From Borreliella bissettiae DN127 (GTDB lineage: Bacteria; Spirochaetota; Spirochaetia; Borreliales; Borreliaceae), in assembly GCF_000222305.1 (NCBI RefSeq), contig NC_015921.1:186001-250000 (forward strand): DNA of 64,000 nt. The letters run 5' to 3'. Below the pieces are notes generated by a model. That model was given only the letters and a program-made list of their open reading frames with translations. It did no database searches and had not been told where the DNA came from. The stretch's first letter is position 1. Each line of letters starts with the position of its first letter. Below, one piece after another: positions 9,354 to 18,681 of the stretch. Both the position numbers and the translations under genes were made by a program.

Positions 9354-11313
9354 TCTTGAAAAAGCTAAAAATATTTTTAAAAAAACTGTTGAGAATACTT
9401 ACAAAGATGAATTTGAACGAAAAAGCATATTCAAAGCTTTAGAAATAGCAGAACAACTCCACTATGGTCAATACAGAGAAAGTGGAGAGCCTTACATTAT
9501 TCATCCAATAATGGTTTCATTATTTCTTGCCAAATTTCAACTAGACTTTAAAGCAACTATTGCTGGACTGCTGCATGACGTACTTGAAGATACAAACATC
9601 GAAAAAGAAGAAATAGTAAAAGAATTTGACGAGGAAATTTTAAGCCTAATCGACGGCGTAACTAAAATTCATGATTTACATAATAAAACAAGAAGCATAA
9701 AAGAGGCTAATACTATCTCAAAAATGTTTTTTGCAATGACACATGACATTAGAATAATAATAATAAAACTGGCAGACAAGCTTCATAATATGACAACACT
9801 CTCTTATTTGCCTAAAAACAGACAAGACAGGATTGCAAAAGATTGCCTTTCAACTTATGTTCCAATAGCAGAACGCCTTGGAATATCATCTCTTAAAACA
9901 TATCTTGAGGATCTTTCATTTAAGCATCTTTATCCTAAAGATTATAAAGAAATAAAAAATTTTTTATCTGAAACAAAAATAGAAAGAGAAAAAAAATTAT
10001 ACAAAGGCAAATTATCAATAGAAAAAGAACTTCAAAAAAGCGGAATTGAAGCAGAAATTACAGTAAGATCAAAACACTTTTACTCAATATTTAGAAAAAT
10101 GCAAACAAGAACAAATAAGCTTACTCAAATTTTTGATACTCTAGGAATAAGAATAATTTGCAAAAAACAAAAAGAATGTTATGAAATATTAGAAATTGTT
10201 CACCGAGTGTGGAAACCAATTCCGGGAAGACTTAAAGACTACATTGCAAGTCCAAAAGAAAATAACTATCAATCACTACACACTACTGTAAGAATACCTG
10301 AGGACAACCAGCTTATTGAAATACAAATTCGAACAGAAGAAATGGACAGAATTGCTAATTATGGGGTTGCGGCCCACTGGATATACAAAGAACAAATCAC
10401 ACTTAAAGCTGACGATCTTTCATTTATAAACCGAATAAAAAAATGGCAACAAGAATCGGCAAACAAAAGCCAATATTCAATGAATGACATACACAAAGAG
10501 TTGTTAAATACATTCATATATGTTTACACCCCAGAAGGAGAAGTAGTAGAACTTCCCTTTGGATCAAATTCAATTGATTTTGCATACATAATCCACACAG
10601 ACATTGGAGATCAAGCTCTTTATGCAAAAATAAATGGAAAAATAAGCTCAATCACAAAACCACTTAAAAACGAACAAATTGTTGAAATATTCACGTCAAA
10701 AGATTCAAAACCAGATGTAATATGGCTAAACAGTGTACGAACAAAAAAAGCTCGATCAAAAATTAGATCGTGGCTTAACAAAAATGACAACACAATTTTT
10801 GTAGATAACAATATTATTGCGTATCTTGTTGGAGCAAATAAAGAGCAAAGAAAGCTTTTTAGCTTGTTTAAAGCTTATACCAAAACCAAAATAAAAAGAA
10901 TTGCAATAGACCCTGAATGCAGCCCAACAACAGGTGAAGATATTATTGGAATAATACATAAAGACGAAATAATAGTGCACAATGAAAATTGTCAAAAGCT
11001 TAAATCTTATAAAAAAACCCAATTGATTGAAGTTGAGTGGGAAGCAACGCCAACTCGGAAAGTGCATCACATTATCTTGCTCTTAAAAGAACTTAAAGGG
11101 ATATTTAGCTATCTTGAAAACATTTTCACACTCAACGACGTAAGACTTATTAGCGAAAAAATAGAAGACTGCGGCAATGGTCATGGAATAACAAATATAA
11201 TAGTATCATCAAATGCCAAAAATATAACAAAAATTATTTCTGCTTTAAAAGAAAATCCAAATATCTTACAAATAATGCAAATAGAAGAAGATATTAAAAA
11301 TTATGATAATTAA
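9310..11313 (+). CDS. rel: Bifunctional (p)ppGpp synthetase/hydrolase Rel
   Basis: 667 residues. Order: HD hydrolase domain with GLLHDVLEDT (HD at ~89-90); synthetase domain whose RLKD motif (307-310) is the RxKD form of bifunctional enzymes rather than the ExDD of RelA; TGS domain (VYTPEGEVVELPFGS, ~400-460); and a C-terminal ACT-like region. It makes and degrades the starvation alarmone, which in Borrelia is tied to the feeding/starvation cycle in the tick. The start lies inside prmC and the stop overlaps the next gene by 11 bp. Confidence 0.97.
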   Translation: MIQAYEIAHLIKINDLEKAKNIFKKTVENTYKDEFERKSIFKALEIAEQLHYGQYRESGEPYIIHPIMVSLFLAKFQLDFKATIAGLLHDVLEDTNIEKEEIVKEFDEEILSLIDGVTKIHDLHNKTRSIKEANTISKMFFAMTHDIRIIIIKLADKLHNMTTLSYLPKNRQDRIAKDCLSTYVPIAERLGISSLKTYLEDLSFKHLYPKDYKEIKNFLSETKIEREKKLYKGKLSIEKELQKSGIEAEITVRSKHFYSIFRKMQTRTNKLTQIFDTLGIRIICKKQKECYEILEIVHRVWKPIPGRLKDYIASPKENNYQSLHTTVRIPEDNQLIEIQIRTEEMDRIANYGVAAHWIYKEQITLKADDLSFINRIKKWQQESANKSQYSMNDIHKELLNTFIYVYTPEGEVVELPFGSNSIDFAYIIHTDIGDQALYAKINGKISSITKPLKNEQIVEIFTSKDSKPDVIWLNSVRTKKARSKIRSWLNKNDNTIFVDNNIIAYLVGANKEQRKLFSLFKAYTKTKIKRIAIDPECSPTTGEDIIGIIHKDEIIVHNENCQKLKSYKKTQLIEVEWEATPTRKVHHIILLLKELKGIFSYLENIFTLNDVRLISEKIEDCGNGHGITNIIVSSNAKNITKIISALKENPNILQIMQIEEDIKNYDN

Positions 11314-13567
11314 TATATTGTTATCATTATTATTGCTTGGCTCAACAGGCTCCACCATTGTGCCAAATAAAACAGGAAAAAATATATTCAATTTAAGCAA
11401 TAAAACTACAAACATAGAAGCTGAAAAGAGAATAAAAACACACATTAGAAAAATTCATCAACTAAATGAAAGACAAGAAAAAATAATAAATACTTTTAAT
11501 TATATAAAAAAATATTTTAATACAAATGAAGTTAAATATATGGAATATTCTTTACAAGAAATTGGATTTATTGGGTATTCACAAAAAATAATACATTCTA
11601 AAATCAAAGGGAAAAACATAAATACTTATAATATAATCGTTCCAATTAAAATACAAAATAATTTAAAAAATAATTTAGCAATTGGAATTGCAATTGAGCT
11701 TTTGCATAAACTTAAAAATACTAACCCCGAAAACAACATAAATTTTTTTTTTGTTGAGGATGATTCTTTAGAAGAAAATACAATAATTAGTAGCAGAATT
11801 TTACTTAGCAACAAGTATTTAGGGAAAAATACAAATACAATATACCTAATGTTAAACGAAAATAAAATAAAAAATAAAATTTACTTAGAAAATGAATCTT
11901 TTATAACAAATTCAAAAACAAATTTGGGATTTTTAAAAGCCATTATAAAAACCTTTGAAAAAAATAAACTTGATTTTAATACATCAAAAATAACTGAAAA
12001 AAAATTAAACACTTTATACAATCTATATCGTGATGAATCTATACCCCTTTTAATAATAAACAATAATTTAAACCCTATATTAACTGGAAATAAAAATACT
12101 ATTTTTGAAATTTACAAATCAATTGAAGAAACATTGATCGGTGAGTACAAAAGTAAAAATACCAATGAAATACACTATATTGTAATTGATACGCCTTTTA
12201 AAAAAATAATAATTAATGAAATTGCTTTAATAGCATTAATCTACATTTGCTATAACTTAATTATAATTGTATTTATTAGAAAATTTAAAGAAGCTGGACT
12301 AGTTATGAAAAAAGTAAAAAATAATTACTACAAATTAGTAAGATTATTTTTTACTTTATTTTTAAGCGCTTATTTATCTTTATTGCTTACAAATAAAATA
12401 TTCTCGGGCTATGAAAACACAGCGATTTACAGCATAACAAATCCCAAATATCTAATAACTTTTTTTTCAACTTTACTCATACATAATCTTTTGTCTCTTT
12501 TTACATATAATTTCACAATATATTTAAATTACAGACAACTTAAATACCTAGCAATATCAACCTCTATTATTGAACTAATAATATTAATGTTTGTTAAAAT
12601 AGAATTTATCTTAATAATTATCATAAAAAGCATTTTATTGTTAATAAAACCAAATAAAAATACTATTATTCGAAAAATAATGGTATTAATCATTTGGATA
12701 ATCAATTTTGCATTAATAACATTAATACAAAATACTACATCAATCAAAAATACGCTCACACTAAGCTATCTAATATCAATTTGTCTTTTTTCTACCATAT
12801 TTATTAATATCTCAGAACATTTAAAATCCAAACTCCCAAAAATTAAACAAAATTTAAAAAAAGCTGAAAAACTTGGTCTTGCAACTTTTTTTTTAATAAC
12901 CGCAATCATAATATCTAGCAATATTGATAAAAAAGAGCATGCAATACAAATAGAACAAACAGTTAGCTTTCCAGAAAAAATAAATAAAATAAAAATTGAA
13001 TATCCAAAAGGCAATAAACATCCTATCCAAATAATTTCAAATGACTTTAACCTAACTTTACAAGCAAACGAAAAAACATTAAAAACTAACATTGAAGCTG
13101 ATGATGAGTTAATAAATATTGATTTTAAAAAAATAGATATAGCAGAAAGAGCTGTTTATAGTATCGATTTGGTTACTCAAAAACTTGCAAATCAAATCGA
13201 GCTGCATTTTAAAAACGCATCTAAACTAATAATTTATCAAAGCAATACTCCTTATAAAATATTAGCTAATAAAATTATTTTTTCACTTAAAAAAATTAAC
13301 TCTAAAAAAACAACAATTGCATTTACCCTCAAATCTCAAGACGATATAGCATATGAAGCATTTGCAAATATTCATATTAAAAAAAATCAAGTTAAAATTT
13401 ACAATAAAGCTAACAATACAGAAGTAAAAAATATAAAAATAAATTACTCTTACAAAATAAAATATTCAGGAATATTGCCTAAAGCAGAAAAATATAAAAA
13501 TCTTGAATACTTCAAACTAAAAGACGATAAAGAAATTGAAAATCTAAAAAATTTAAAATTAAATTAA
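11303..13567 (+). CDS. Large membrane protein with a possible degenerate M28-peptidase-like domain
   Basis: 754 residues. After a signal-like hydrophobic N-terminus, residues ~50-290 form a soluble domain whose pattern (NIIVPI, then a helix AIGIAIELLHKL, then NINFFFVEDDSLEE) recalls the core of M28 aminopeptidases, but the metal-binding His/Asp residues are missing at those positions. Residues ~300-540 hold about eight membrane segments. The last ~200 residues form a second soluble, beta-rich domain. Homologues of this layout are usually called hypothetical or M28-like membrane proteins; the family call is my inference. The start overlaps the rel stop. Confidence 0.75.
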   Translation: MIINILLSLLLLGSTGSTIVPNKTGKNIFNLSNKTTNIEAEKRIKTHIRKIHQLNERQEKIINTFNYIKKYFNTNEVKYMEYSLQEIGFIGYSQKIIHSKIKGKNINTYNIIVPIKIQNNLKNNLAIGIAIELLHKLKNTNPENNINFFFVEDDSLEENTIISSRILLSNKYLGKNTNTIYLMLNENKIKNKIYLENESFITNSKTNLGFLKAIIKTFEKNKLDFNTSKITEKKLNTLYNLYRDESIPLLIINNNLNPILTGNKNTIFEIYKSIEETLIGEYKSKNTNEIHYIVIDTPFKKIIINEIALIALIYICYNLIIIVFIRKFKEAGLVMKKVKNNYYKLVRLFFTLFLSAYLSLLLTNKIFSGYENTAIYSITNPKYLITFFSTLLIHNLLSLFTYNFTIYLNYRQLKYLAISTSIIELIILMFVKIEFILIIIIKSILLLIKPNKNTIIRKIMVLIIWIINFALITLIQNTTSIKNTLTLSYLISICLFSTIFINISEHLKSKLPKIKQNLKKAEKLGLATFFLITAIIISSNIDKKEHAIQIEQTVSFPEKINKIKIEYPKGNKHPIQIISNDFNLTLQANEKTLKTNIEADDELINIDFKKIDIAERAVYSIDLVTQKLANQIELHFKNASKLIIYQSNTPYKILANKIIFSLKKINSKKTTIAFTLKSQDDIAYEAFANIHIKKNQVKIYNKANNTEVKNIKINYSYKIKYSGILPKAEKYKNLEYFKLKDDKEIENLKNLKLN

Positions 13568-13573
13568 TCTAAA

Positions 13574-14659
13574 TTAATCTTCAAAATTAATCCTTTTTTT
13601 CCTATTAATGTAACTTTGAAAAGCATAATCGATTAAATTATCCACTAGGTCTTTAAACTGAAGACCTTCATGACTACACATTTTAGCAAACATAGATATA
13701 TCGGTAAATCCTGGAATAGTGTTTATTTCATTAAGATAAATAGTTCCTGTTTTTTTTTCAACAAAAAAATCAACTCTCGCCATACCTCTGAGTTCTAGAT
13801 TCTTATAAGCAAGAAATGCATATTCTTTAATGCTTAACAACTGATTTGTCTCAAGATGTGCAGGAATATTAAAAATAATAGAATTTCCGGGCATAACAGA
13901 ATATTTAGCATCATAATCATAAAATATAAAATCTTGCACAACAACTTCCCCGGGAGAAAATATTTTCATCTTTTCATTCCCAATAATAGAACATTCGATC
14001 TCTCTAGCCTCAATAAACTTCTCTATTACAATGGTAAGGTCATACTTTAAAGCCTCTTTAATAAAAGATTCAATCTGATTTTCACTGTAAGCTACATTTA
14101 TTCCAATTGAAGATCCCAATACTGCAGGCTTAACAATAACAGGATATCCTAAAACCTCCTTTATGTTTCTTTTTACTTCCTCTTTATCTAAAAAATAATC
14201 GTGTTGTCTAAATCCAATAAAAGGCACCACCGGGATATCAAAACTTTTAAGCAAAAGTTTGCAAAAATACTTATTGCTAGAAATAGCGCTCCCTATAATA
14301 CCAGCGCCAACACAAGGAATATCCATGACTTTTAAAACTCCCTGAATAGCACCATCCTCACCGGTTCTTCCATGAACAACGGGAAAAACAACATCAATCT
14401 CAAGGTTTTTGTTATTTGAAAAAATTCCAAGTCCTGGCAATAAACTAACAATGGGTAAAACATCTATATTGATGGGCTTTGGGGGATTAGAAACAGAATC
14501 TAATAAATACCAAACACCTGTACATTTATCAATATAAACAGGATAAATATTGTATTTATTTAGATCTAAAAGGGCTAAATAAATGCTATAAGCAGATTTG
14601 CAAGAAATTTCATGCTCAAAAGAAACGCCACCAAATATTAACATAAGATTTTTCTTCAC
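13574..14659 (-). CDS. ddl: D-alanine--D-alanine ligase
   Basis: 361 residues with a GTG start at 14657-14659, chosen because GGAG lies 7 nt upstream. ATP-grasp motifs are visible: GGVSFEHEIS (residues ~10-19), HGRTGEDGAIQG, GYPVIVKPAVLGSSIG and YLNEINTIPGFT. It joins two D-Ala residues for the peptidoglycan stem. It starts 1 nt after the murE stop, so the two wall genes are co-expressed. It converges on the membrane-protein gene with a 6-bp gap. Confidence 0.95.
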   Translation of the reverse strand: MKKNLMLIFGGVSFEHEISCKSAYSIYLALLDLNKYNIYPVYIDKCTGVWYLLDSVSNPPKPINIDVLPIVSLLPGLGIFSNNKNLEIDVVFPVVHGRTGEDGAIQGVLKVMDIPCVGAGIIGSAISSNKYFCKLLLKSFDIPVVPFIGFRQHDYFLDKEEVKRNIKEVLGYPVIVKPAVLGSSIGINVAYSENQIESFIKEALKYDLTIVIEKFIEAREIECSIIGNEKMKIFSPGEVVVQDFIFYDYDAKYSVMPGNSIIFNIPAHLETNQLLSIKEYAFLAYKNLELRGMARVDFFVEKKTGTIYLNEINTIPGFTDISMFAKMCSHEGLQFKDLVDNLIDYAFQSYINRKKRINFED

Positions 14660-14660
14660 A

Positions 14661-16187
14661 TCACTTCTCCTTTTCTGATTTTTTTAAACTTAAAATAGCA
14701 TTTTTAACTACCTCTTGTTCATTCCAAAAAACTTCTCTATTTTTATAAATTATTGAACTTTCATGCCCTTTGCCCAAAGCCACAACCAAATCTCCTGCCT
14801 TTGCAAGACTTATTGCTTTTTCAATAGCCCCCTTTCTATCAGGAATAAAAAATAAATCCTGATTTACAACTTTATTAACAATTCCTTTTGCAATGTCTTT
14901 AATTATACACATACTATTCTCGCCTCTTGGATCTTCATCGCAAAGTACTATTAAATCAGAATAAATATCTGCAATTTGCCCTTGCAAAAATCTTTTTTCA
15001 ACATCTCTTTCTCCCGCAGAGCCAAAAACAGAAATCAATCTATTGGCAGCGAATCTTTTAAAAATAGGAAAAAGTTTAGAAAAAGCACCGGGGGTATGAG
15101 CATAATCAATTATTACAGAAAAATTCTGACCTAAGTTAACACTATCCATGCGCCCATCAAGACTTTTAATGCAAATAAGCTTATCAACAATGTCTTGAAT
15201 ATCGCTATTTAAAATTTGAGAAACCAAAATAAGAGCAGCCATTACATTCTCAACATTAAAACTCCCAAGCAGGTTAACATTAGCAAAATATTTAATCCCC
15301 TTGTGATAAAATTCAAACCTGGTAGAATTAGTTTTCTCATCAATAAAACTGACAAAAAAATCTGCCTTACTACTTTTTAAGCTATAAGTAAAAGATTTCT
15401 TAACAGCATTTTTAAAATCAGAAGAATAAACGTCATCAAAATTAATAACTCCAAAACCAGAAGCATCACTAACAGACCGAAAAAGACCCAGCTTGACATT
15501 CAAATAATTTTGAATTGTACCATGAAATTCAAGATGTTCATGTCCAATATTGGTAAAAACAACTGCAAAATAATTAACATCGATAAGCCTTGCTGTTTCA
15601 AGGTCAAGTCCATGAGAAGTAGATTCAAGAATTGCATATTGAGCTTCATTTTTAACCATGTTACTTAAAAATGAATGTATTTCTGTAGACTCAGGAGTTG
15701 ATTGTCTGTAGGGATTTTTAATCAAGCTCCCACTCCCATCATCAAAAAATACCGTCGATATAAACCCTACTTTAACGCCCTTTTTTTTTAAAAGCAGATA
15801 TATATAATAACAAACAGAACTTTTCCCGTCAGTGCCAGTAACTCCAATAACTTTTAACTTTTTTGAAGGCTCATCATAAAAAATATTTGAAAAATTAGAC
15901 ATAAATTTTCTTATGTTATAATCATCTACCTTGATATAAGTAACATTAGGACTGTAAAAATCCACATCTCGTGAACACACAATAACATTGCTGCCCTTTT
16001 GAATTGCGATTTCAATAAAATCATGCCCATCAAAATGAATTCCTGGAAGAGCAAAAAACACAAACCTGGGCAAAACCAATTTAGAACTATAAGTAACTCC
16101 CGATATTTCTAAATCAAGAGAACCTTTCACACATTTTATTAAATTTTGATCTAACTTTAATAAAACTTCATTAAGTTTTTTATTCAT
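14661..16187 (-). CDS. murE: UDP-MurNAc-tripeptide synthetase MurE
   Basis: 508 residues. The ATP-binding motif VTGTDGKSS is at ~116-124 and the Mur ligase central and C-terminal domains follow. The substrate-recognition loop reads DEDPRGEN instead of the DNPR of meso-diaminopimelate enzymes. Borrelia peptidoglycan is known to carry L-ornithine at position 3, so this enzyme probably adds ornithine. It is the first gene of murE-ddl. Confidence 0.94.
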   Translation of the reverse strand: MNKKLNEVLLKLDQNLIKCVKGSLDLEISGVTYSSKLVLPRFVFFALPGIHFDGHDFIEIAIQKGSNVIVCSRDVDFYSPNVTYIKVDDYNIRKFMSNFSNIFYDEPSKKLKVIGVTGTDGKSSVCYYIYLLLKKKGVKVGFISTVFFDDGSGSLIKNPYRQSTPESTEIHSFLSNMVKNEAQYAILESTSHGLDLETARLIDVNYFAVVFTNIGHEHLEFHGTIQNYLNVKLGLFRSVSDASGFGVINFDDVYSSDFKNAVKKSFTYSLKSSKADFFVSFIDEKTNSTRFEFYHKGIKYFANVNLLGSFNVENVMAALILVSQILNSDIQDIVDKLICIKSLDGRMDSVNLGQNFSVIIDYAHTPGAFSKLFPIFKRFAANRLISVFGSAGERDVEKRFLQGQIADIYSDLIVLCDEDPRGENSMCIIKDIAKGIVNKVVNQDLFFIPDRKGAIEKAISLAKAGDLVVALGKGHESSIIYKNREVFWNEQEVVKNAILSLKKSEKEK

Positions 16188-16301
16188 ACATTAAAATTTT
16201 ACATAAAACTAATAAAAATAGCTAAGAAATTCAAAATTATGCTTCAATAGAAAATATATTTACAATTTTCTATTTTTTTAATAAACTAAGCAATGTTACA
16301 A

Positions 16302-16374
16302 GGCGCTGTACCCAAGTGGCTAAGGGAGAAGTCTGCAAAACTTTGATTCGCCGGTTCGATTCCGGTCAGCGCCT
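16302..16374 (+). tRNA. tRNA-Cys (anticodon GCA)
   Basis: 73 nt folding as a cloverleaf. The acceptor GGCGCTG pairs perfectly with CAGCGCC, the anticodon stem AAGT/ACTT encloses CTGCAAA (GCA at 16335-16337), and the T arm is CCGGTTCGATTCCGG. The discriminator base is T, as expected for cysteine. CCA is not encoded. Confidence 0.97.
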
Positions 16375-16458
16375 TTTAAGGTCAAGTCAAAAATATTTTT
16401 ATACTTAAGGGCATAACTTAAAGCATTTTTATTAAAGATAAATTAAAATAATACATAT

Positions 16459-17631
16459 ATGCTAGAATTAATCGTAATACTACTATTTATAATATTATCT
16501 GCTATTTTTTCAGCATCTGAAACAGCTTATACTTCATTAAGCATAATTCAGATACAAGACATAAGAAAAAAAGGAAAATCGGGAATATCGGTGTACAATT
16601 TGGTTCAATCTCCTTCAAAATTAATTACTACTATCCTTATCGGCAACAATATATCAAATATTATAGCAAGTACACTCACAACAAAATTTGTACTTGAAAA
16701 ATACGGAAACAGCGCACTTGCAATATCAACAGGTCTAATAACAATAATCGTTCTAATTTTTGCAGAAATACTTCCAAAACAAATTGCAATTCTAAACAAT
16801 GAAATCATTGCCCTATCTACTTCATTTTTTTTAACACCATTAATTTTTATATTTACTCCACTAATATATATAATAAACAAAATAATAAAAAAAATATTAA
16901 ATCTCTTTAAAGTTAAGGCTAGCTATCAAATGACTAAAGAGAGCATAAAAAATATGCTCTCTTTAGCCGGAAGTTTAGGAATTTTAAAAAATGACTCTAG
17001 AATATTTATGCAAAAAATGTTAGACATAGATCAAGTAAGGGCTTCTGAGATCATGACTCACAGAACAGAGGTTTTTTCACTCTCAAGCTCATCAAAATTA
17101 AAAGATGTAATCAAATTGATCAAAGAAGAAGGATACTCTAGAATTCCCATATACAAAGGACAAAGCAGAGAACAGATAATTGGCATTTTAATAGCTAAAG
17201 ACCTCATAGAAGTCAATAAAAAAGATATGAATAAAAACGTTTCTCAATTTATTAAGCCTGCTGTATTTGTACAACAAAACAAAAGAATAAAAGACATACT
17301 AGACATTATGAGAAAAAAACAAAAAATAATGGCAATCGTAATAGACGAGTATGGCGGTTTTTCAGGAATACTTACAATAGAAGACATTGTAGAGAAAATT
17401 TTCGGAGCAATATCTGACGAATACGACATTAAAGAGGAAAAGCCCCTGATTACTCAAATTGACGACAATACTTACTCAATACTTGGAGAAACTACTTTTG
17501 ATGAGATTGAAGAGACAATTGGAATATCTATTAAGCATAAAGAATATACAAATACAATTGGGGGATACTTAATAGACCTACTTGACAAAATACCAACAAA
17601 AAACGAAACCGTAAAAACAAATGATGGATAA
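16459..17631 (+). CDS. tlyC: CNNM/DUF21-CBS domain membrane protein, apparently truncated at the C-terminus
   Basis: 390 residues to the TAA at 17629-17631. Order: DUF21 membrane domain with about four hydrophobic segments (1-~150), two CBS domains (~195-315; EIMTHRTEVFSL, IDEYGGFSGILTIEDIVE) and a CorC/HlyC domain. That domain stops abruptly at KTNDG, but the same frame continues for 21 codons (tail ending TFIKSKK) to TAG at 17695-17697. That extension fits the normal end of a CorC domain. Relatives are labelled hemolysin TlyC or magnesium/cobalt efflux protein; ion transport is the likelier role. No clear Shine-Dalgarno precedes the ATG. Confidence 0.88.
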   Translation: MLELIVILLFIILSAIFSASETAYTSLSIIQIQDIRKKGKSGISVYNLVQSPSKLITTILIGNNISNIIASTLTTKFVLEKYGNSALAISTGLITIIVLIFAEILPKQIAILNNEIIALSTSFFLTPLIFIFTPLIYIINKIIKKILNLFKVKASYQMTKESIKNMLSLAGSLGILKNDSRIFMQKMLDIDQVRASEIMTHRTEVFSLSSSSKLKDVIKLIKEEGYSRIPIYKGQSREQIIGILIAKDLIEVNKKDMNKNVSQFIKPAVFVQQNKRIKDILDIMRKKQKIMAIVIDEYGGFSGILTIEDIVEKIFGAISDEYDIKEEKPLITQIDDNTYSILGETTFDEIEETIGISIKHKEYTNTIGGYLIDLLDKIPTKNETVKTNDG

Positions 17632-17745
17632 TATTTTATTAAGGAAATTCAGAATAATAAAATCGAAACAATAACTTTTATCAAATCCAAAAAGTAGTGA
17701 CAAAATTCGCTTACTAAAAGCAATTTAAAACATTAGGAGAAGCAA

Positions 17746-18681
17746 ATGTTTGACATAAAAAAAATTTTTAACAAAACTTACGAATATTTAATAATTATTA
17801 TTACTTTAATACTAATATCAATAATAGTTATTGCAAACATATTCATAGTAGGGCCATCAGAAGAAGCAATTGTACTTCGCCTTGGCAAGCTTAACAGAAC
17901 TCTTGATTCTGGGATACATGTCAAGATTCCATTAATTGAAGAAAAATTTATCGTACCCGTAAAAATAGTCCAGGAAATTAAATTTGGATTTCTAATATCT
18001 CCAAGCGATATTAGAGAAAATGATAATGTAAATGACGAAAGCATGATTATTACTGGAGATTTAAATATAATAAACATTGAATGGCTAGTACAATACAAAA
18101 TAAGAGATCCTTATTCATTCAAGTTTAAAGTAGAAGATCCTGAGACAACAATTAAAGATATTGCAAAGTCATCAATGAATAGATTGATTGGGGATAATAC
18201 TATTTTTGAAATAATAAATGACAACCGGGTGGGAGTAACAGAAGGTGTAAAATCTTCTATGAATGAAATAATAGACAATTATAATTTAGGAATTGACGTG
18301 GTGCAAGTACAAATTAGAAATGCTCTGCCCCCAAAAGGAAAGGTTTACGAGGCCTTTGAAGATGTAAACATTGCCATTCAAGATAAAAATAAATACATAA
18401 ACGAAGGAAAAAAAGAATTTAATCAAATAGTTCCCAAAATTAAAGGTGAAGCATTAAAGGTTATTGAAGAAGCCAGAGGATACAAAGAAAGCAGAATAAA
18501 CAATGCATTAGCAGATACAGAAATTTTTAATGCCATACTAGACGCTTACTTAAAAAATCCCGACATTACAAAAGAAAGACTTTACAATGAAACCATGAAA
18601 GAAATACTTGAAAACAAAGATAACATTGAATTAATTGACAAAAACTTCAAAAATTTTCTACCATTTAAAGAGGTAAAATAA
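17746..18681 (+). CDS. hflK: Prohibitin-family membrane protease modulator HflK
   Basis: 311 residues: an N-terminal membrane anchor (~14-37), then the SPFH/band-7 domain (GPSEEAIVLRLGKLNRTLDSG) and a helical C-terminal half. With HflC it forms a large membrane complex that restrains the FtsH protease. An AGGAG precedes the ATG. The stop abuts the hflC ATG directly. FtsH itself is not in the window. Confidence 0.93.
   Translation: MFDIKKIFNKTYEYLIIIITLILISIIVIANIFIVGPSEEAIVLRLGKLNRTLDSGIHVKIPLIEEKFIVPVKIVQEIKFGFLISPSDIRENDNVNDESMIITGDLNIINIEWLVQYKIRDPYSFKFKVEDPETTIKDIAKSSMNRLIGDNTIFEIINDNRVGVTEGVKSSMNEIIDNYNLGIDVVQVQIRNALPPKGKVYEAFEDVNIAIQDKNKYINEGKKEFNQIVPKIKGEALKVIEEARGYKESRINNALADTEIFNAILDAYLKNPDITKERLYNETMKEILENKDNIELIDKNFKNFLPFKEVK

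Noticed and set aside
12766-13092. Minus-strand reading frame inside the large membrane-protein gene
   Set aside because: It is explained by antisense of an AT-rich hydrophobic coding region, with no start signals.
13560-13580. Short direct repeat AAATTAATCT at the convergent gene ends
   Set aside because: A two-copy 10-bp repeat in AT-rich sequence, partly inside coding sequence; no evidence of function.
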